Shown here: one piece after another, positions 5,741 to 7,672 of the stretch | Position numbering within the stretch: the stretch's first letter is position 1 | How the letters are laid out: each line of letters starts with the position of its first letter | Source of the DNA: Anaerolineales bacterium UBA5069 | GTDB lineage: Bacteria > Chloroflexota > Anaerolineae > Caldilineales > Caldilineaceae | NCBI GenBank assembly: GCA_002415895.1 | Contig: DIAV01000355.1 | Location: 1,526-9,197, forward strand | Length of the DNA stretch: 7,672 bases | Direction: 5' to 3' | The notes under the pieces: generated by a model | Told to the model about the DNA's origin: nothing | Database searches by the model: none | Seen by the model: only the letters and a program-made list of their open reading frames with translations | Position numbers and translations under genes: made by a program

Positions 5741-7672
5741 ATGAACATCTCACTCATCGTCAACGGCACGCGCCACACAATCGACGTTCTGCCCGGCGAG
5801 TTGCTGCGCACAACCTTGCGGCGGCTGCGCTACTTCAGCGTCAAGTTTGGCGACGAAACGGGCGACACGGGCGCCGACGCCGTCCTGCTCACGCAGACGC
5901 CCGACGCGCCGGACTCCTACCGGCTGCGCAACAGCGGCGCGCTGCTCACGGCGCAGGCGGATGGCGCTGCAATTGTCACTGTGGAGTCGCTCAGTGGCCC
6001 GCGTAATGAAGACCTGAGCATTCTGCAGGAGCAGTTTGTGGCGTGCGGAGCGATTCAATGCGGCTATTGCACACCTGCGCAACTGCTCGCGGCCAAAAAA
6101 CTGCTCGACGAAAATCGCACGCCCAGCGAAGCACAGGTGCGCGAGGCCATTGCCGGTGTCCTCTGCCGCTGCACGGGCTATGTGCGCCCTGTGCAGGCAA
6201 TTCTGCGCGCCGCCGCCGCCATGCGCGGCGACGAGCTGCCCGCACTGGATACAGAAGTTGTCAACGCGCAGGATGTGGTTGAGTGGCCCACAGGCAATGC
6301 GCCCGATGGCGAGAACCCTGCCAGCGGCGTGGATACAGGTGGCGCCGACACGCAAACGCGCACGCGGGTGACGCCCATCACAGTGGCGTCACCTCAGACA
6401 TCGGTTGTCAACAAGGGTGAGCCCAAGGTCGACGGCATCAAGCTCGCCAAGGGGCGCGCGGTCTTTGCCGATGACATGGAAATGCCGGGCATGCTCTTCG
6501 GCGGGCTGTTGACGAGCCCCCACGGCCACGCGCGTATCCTGTCAATTGATGCCAGCAAGGCGCGCGCGCTGCCCGGCGTCCATGCCGTGCTTACGCATGA
6601 AGATGTCGCGCGTGTGATCTACGCATCAGGCGGGCAGAGCTACCCCAACCCACCCCCCTATGACCAGGTGTCGCTCGACACCAAGGTGCGCCACGTGGGT
6701 GATCGCGTCGCCGTTGTGGCCGCCGAAACGCCCGAGATTCTGCAGCAGGCGCTGGAACTCATCGACGTCGAGTACGAATTGCTGCCTGTCGTCCTGGACC
6801 CGCTGGCCGCCATGCAGCCCGGCGCGCCCGTCATCCATGACGAAGCCGACGCATGGAAGATTCATGACGCCCAGCGCAACATCGCCATCCACATTCATGT
6901 GGACCACGGCGATGTGGATGCGGCGCTGGCCGGCGCAGCGCATGTCTATGAAAGCGAATATCGCGTGCAGCAGGTGCAGCAGGTCAGCATTGAGCCGCAC
7001 ATTGTACTCTCGTGGTGGGATGAGGATGACCGTCTGGTAATCCGCACAAGCACGCAGGTGCCCTTCCACGTGCGGCGCATGGTAGCCCCACTGGTGGGCT
7101 TGCCCGTGCGGCGCATTCGCGTCCTCAAGCCACGCATTGGCGGCGGCTTTGGCGGCAAGCAGGAGATGCTGATCGAGGACCTCTGCGCGCACCTGACGAT
7201 TGCCACCGGCCGCCCTGTGCGTTTTGAGCTGACGCGCGCCCAGGAGTTTACCAGCAGCCGCTCGCGCCACGCGCAAATTCTGCGCTTCCGCAGCGGTGTC
7301 GACGCTGACGGCAAGCTCGTGGGCATGGATCTGCACATTGTGGGCGATACGGGCGCTTACGGCACGCACGCCCTCACCGTGCAGATGGTGAGCGGCTTCC
7401 GCGGCCTGAGCACCTACTGGCTGCCCGCCGCACGCTTCGACTGCGACGTTGTCTACACCAACAAGCCCGTTGCGGGCGCGTTTCGCGGCTACGGCGCGCC
7501 CCAGGCGCTCTTTGGCCTGGAGCAACACATGGAGGAGTTCGCCCTCGAGCTGGGGCGCGACCCGCTGGAATTCAAGCGCCTCAACTGGATCAAGGTGGGG
7601 CAGAATTTGCCCATGGCCGAGGCAATGGGCGAGGGGCGCGAGGGCTTCGCACAGGTGATTCGCAGCAGCGGC
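5741..7672 (+). CDS. Molybdopterin-dependent oxidoreductase, fused [2Fe-2S] and Mo-binding subunit (XdhD-like; 3' end beyond window)
   Basis: One uninterrupted frame of 644 codons, open at the window end. Residues 1-85 form the plant-type ferredoxin domain (MNISLIVNGTRHTIDVLPGE...), but its four cluster cysteines are replaced: GDETGDTGAD (37-46) stands where GCxxGxCGxC is expected (Asp38, Thr43, Asp46), and Gly66 stands for the fourth. Residues ~88-160 are the helical [2Fe-2S] domain with all ligands intact: QCGYC (Cys107, Cys110) and LCRCTGY (Cys142, Cys144). A low-conservation linker (~163-222) follows. The Mo-binding large subunit begins at ~225, with KVRHVGDRVAVVAAE (315-329), STQVPFHVRR (437-446, Gln439), the cofactor loop GGGFGGKQ (467-474), and AGAFRGYGAPQ (578-588) with the conserved Arg582. 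The catalytic Glu near the C-terminus is outside the window. YASGGQSYPNPPPYD (294-308) and the fused layout resemble XdhD/YgfN. The substrate (purine or other heterocycle) cannot be assigned. Confidence 0.93.
   Translation, partial: MNISLIVNGTRHTIDVLPGELLRTTLRRLRYFSVKFGDETGDTGADAVLLTQTPDAPDSYRLRNSGALLTAQADGAAIVTVESLSGPRNEDLSILQEQFVACGAIQCGYCTPAQLLAAKKLLDENRTPSEAQVREAIAGVLCRCTGYVRPVQAILRAAAAMRGDELPALDTEVVNAQDVVEWPTGNAPDGENPASGVDTGGADTQTRTRVTPITVASPQTSVVNKGEPKVDGIKLAKGRAVFADDMEMPGMLFGGLLTSPHGHARILSIDASKARALPGVHAVLTHEDVARVIYASGGQSYPNPPPYDQVSLDTKVRHVGDRVAVVAAETPEILQQALELIDVEYELLPVVLDPLAAMQPGAPVIHDEADAWKIHDAQRNIAIHIHVDHGDVDAALAGAAHVYESEYRVQQVQQVSIEPHIVLSWWDEDDRLVIRTSTQVPFHVRRMVAPLVGLPVRRIRVLKPRIGGGFGGKQEMLIEDLCAHLTIATGRPVRFELTRAQEFTSSRSRHAQILRFRSGVDADGKLVGMDLHIVGDTGAYGTHALTVQMVSGFRGLSTYWLPAARFDCDVVYTNKPVAGAFRGYGAPQALFGLEQHMEEFALELGRDPLEFKRLNWIKVGQNLPMAEAMGEGREGFAQVIRSSG

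Noticed and set aside
5741..6240. Frameshift or pseudogene explanation for the missing cysteines
   Set aside because: The frame is continuous for 644 codons, the spacing of ligand positions is exact, flanking conserved residues are kept, and the second cluster site is perfect.
6626..7528. Minus-strand open frame (300 codons) opposite the Mo-binding domain
   Set aside because: It is antisense to a frame with GGGFGGKQ and AGAFRGYGAPQ motifs. It shows no recognisable protein and no ribosome site.

Overview
The window is about 62-65% GC by eye and densely coding. Nothing in it is phage-like or transposon-like, and I see no tRNA, rRNA or CRISPR. The gene set suggests a Chloroflexota (Anaerolineae/Caldilineae-type) bacterium. 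The main clue is the unusual peptidase-S51-like protein with a cysteinyl-tRNA-synthetase-like tail, which I associate with that phylum. The taxonomic call is inference.

Left part (1-2638, all on the minus strand): a metal-uptake unit transcribed right to left. It runs Fur-family regulator, substrate-binding lipoprotein (ZnuA-like), ATPase (ZnuC-like), and the start of the permease (ZnuB-like, cut by the window edge). Two similar 15-bp 7-1-7 inverted repeats of the kind bound by Fur/Zur proteins lie upstream of the regulator (2694-2708) and upstream of the binding-protein gene (core 2170-2184). They suggest that the regulator controls both itself and the transporter, most likely in response to zinc.

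Middle (2793-4798, plus strand): a divergent pair joined by an ATGA stop/start overlap. The first gene is an alpha/beta hydrolase. The second is an S51/class-I-amidotransferase-like protein whose last ~50 residues resemble the C-terminal tail of cysteinyl-tRNA synthetase. The dense operator cluster at 2685-2714 lies between these genes and the regulator.

Right part (4845-7672, plus strand): a molybdenum hydroxylase unit preceded by a perfect TATAAT. It has a short FAD-binding subunit, then an 8-bp tandem repeat, then a gene that reads open to the window end. That gene fuses the [2Fe-2S] subunit to the molybdopterin-binding subunit. The layout (short separate FAD protein plus Mo/Fe-S fusion) matches the YgfM/XdhD-type xanthine dehydrogenase-like families rather than the usual three-subunit CO-dehydrogenase type. 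The most striking point is that all four cysteines of the N-terminal plant-type [2Fe-2S] site are replaced (Asp38, Thr43, Asp46, Gly66), while the four cysteines of the second, helical-domain cluster (107, 110, 142, 144) are intact. In this enzyme class the lost cluster is the one that passes electrons to FAD.

There is no gene-free stretch over 300 bases. The intergenic gaps are 2053-2188, 2639-2792, 4799-4909 and 5654-5740, and each is described below.
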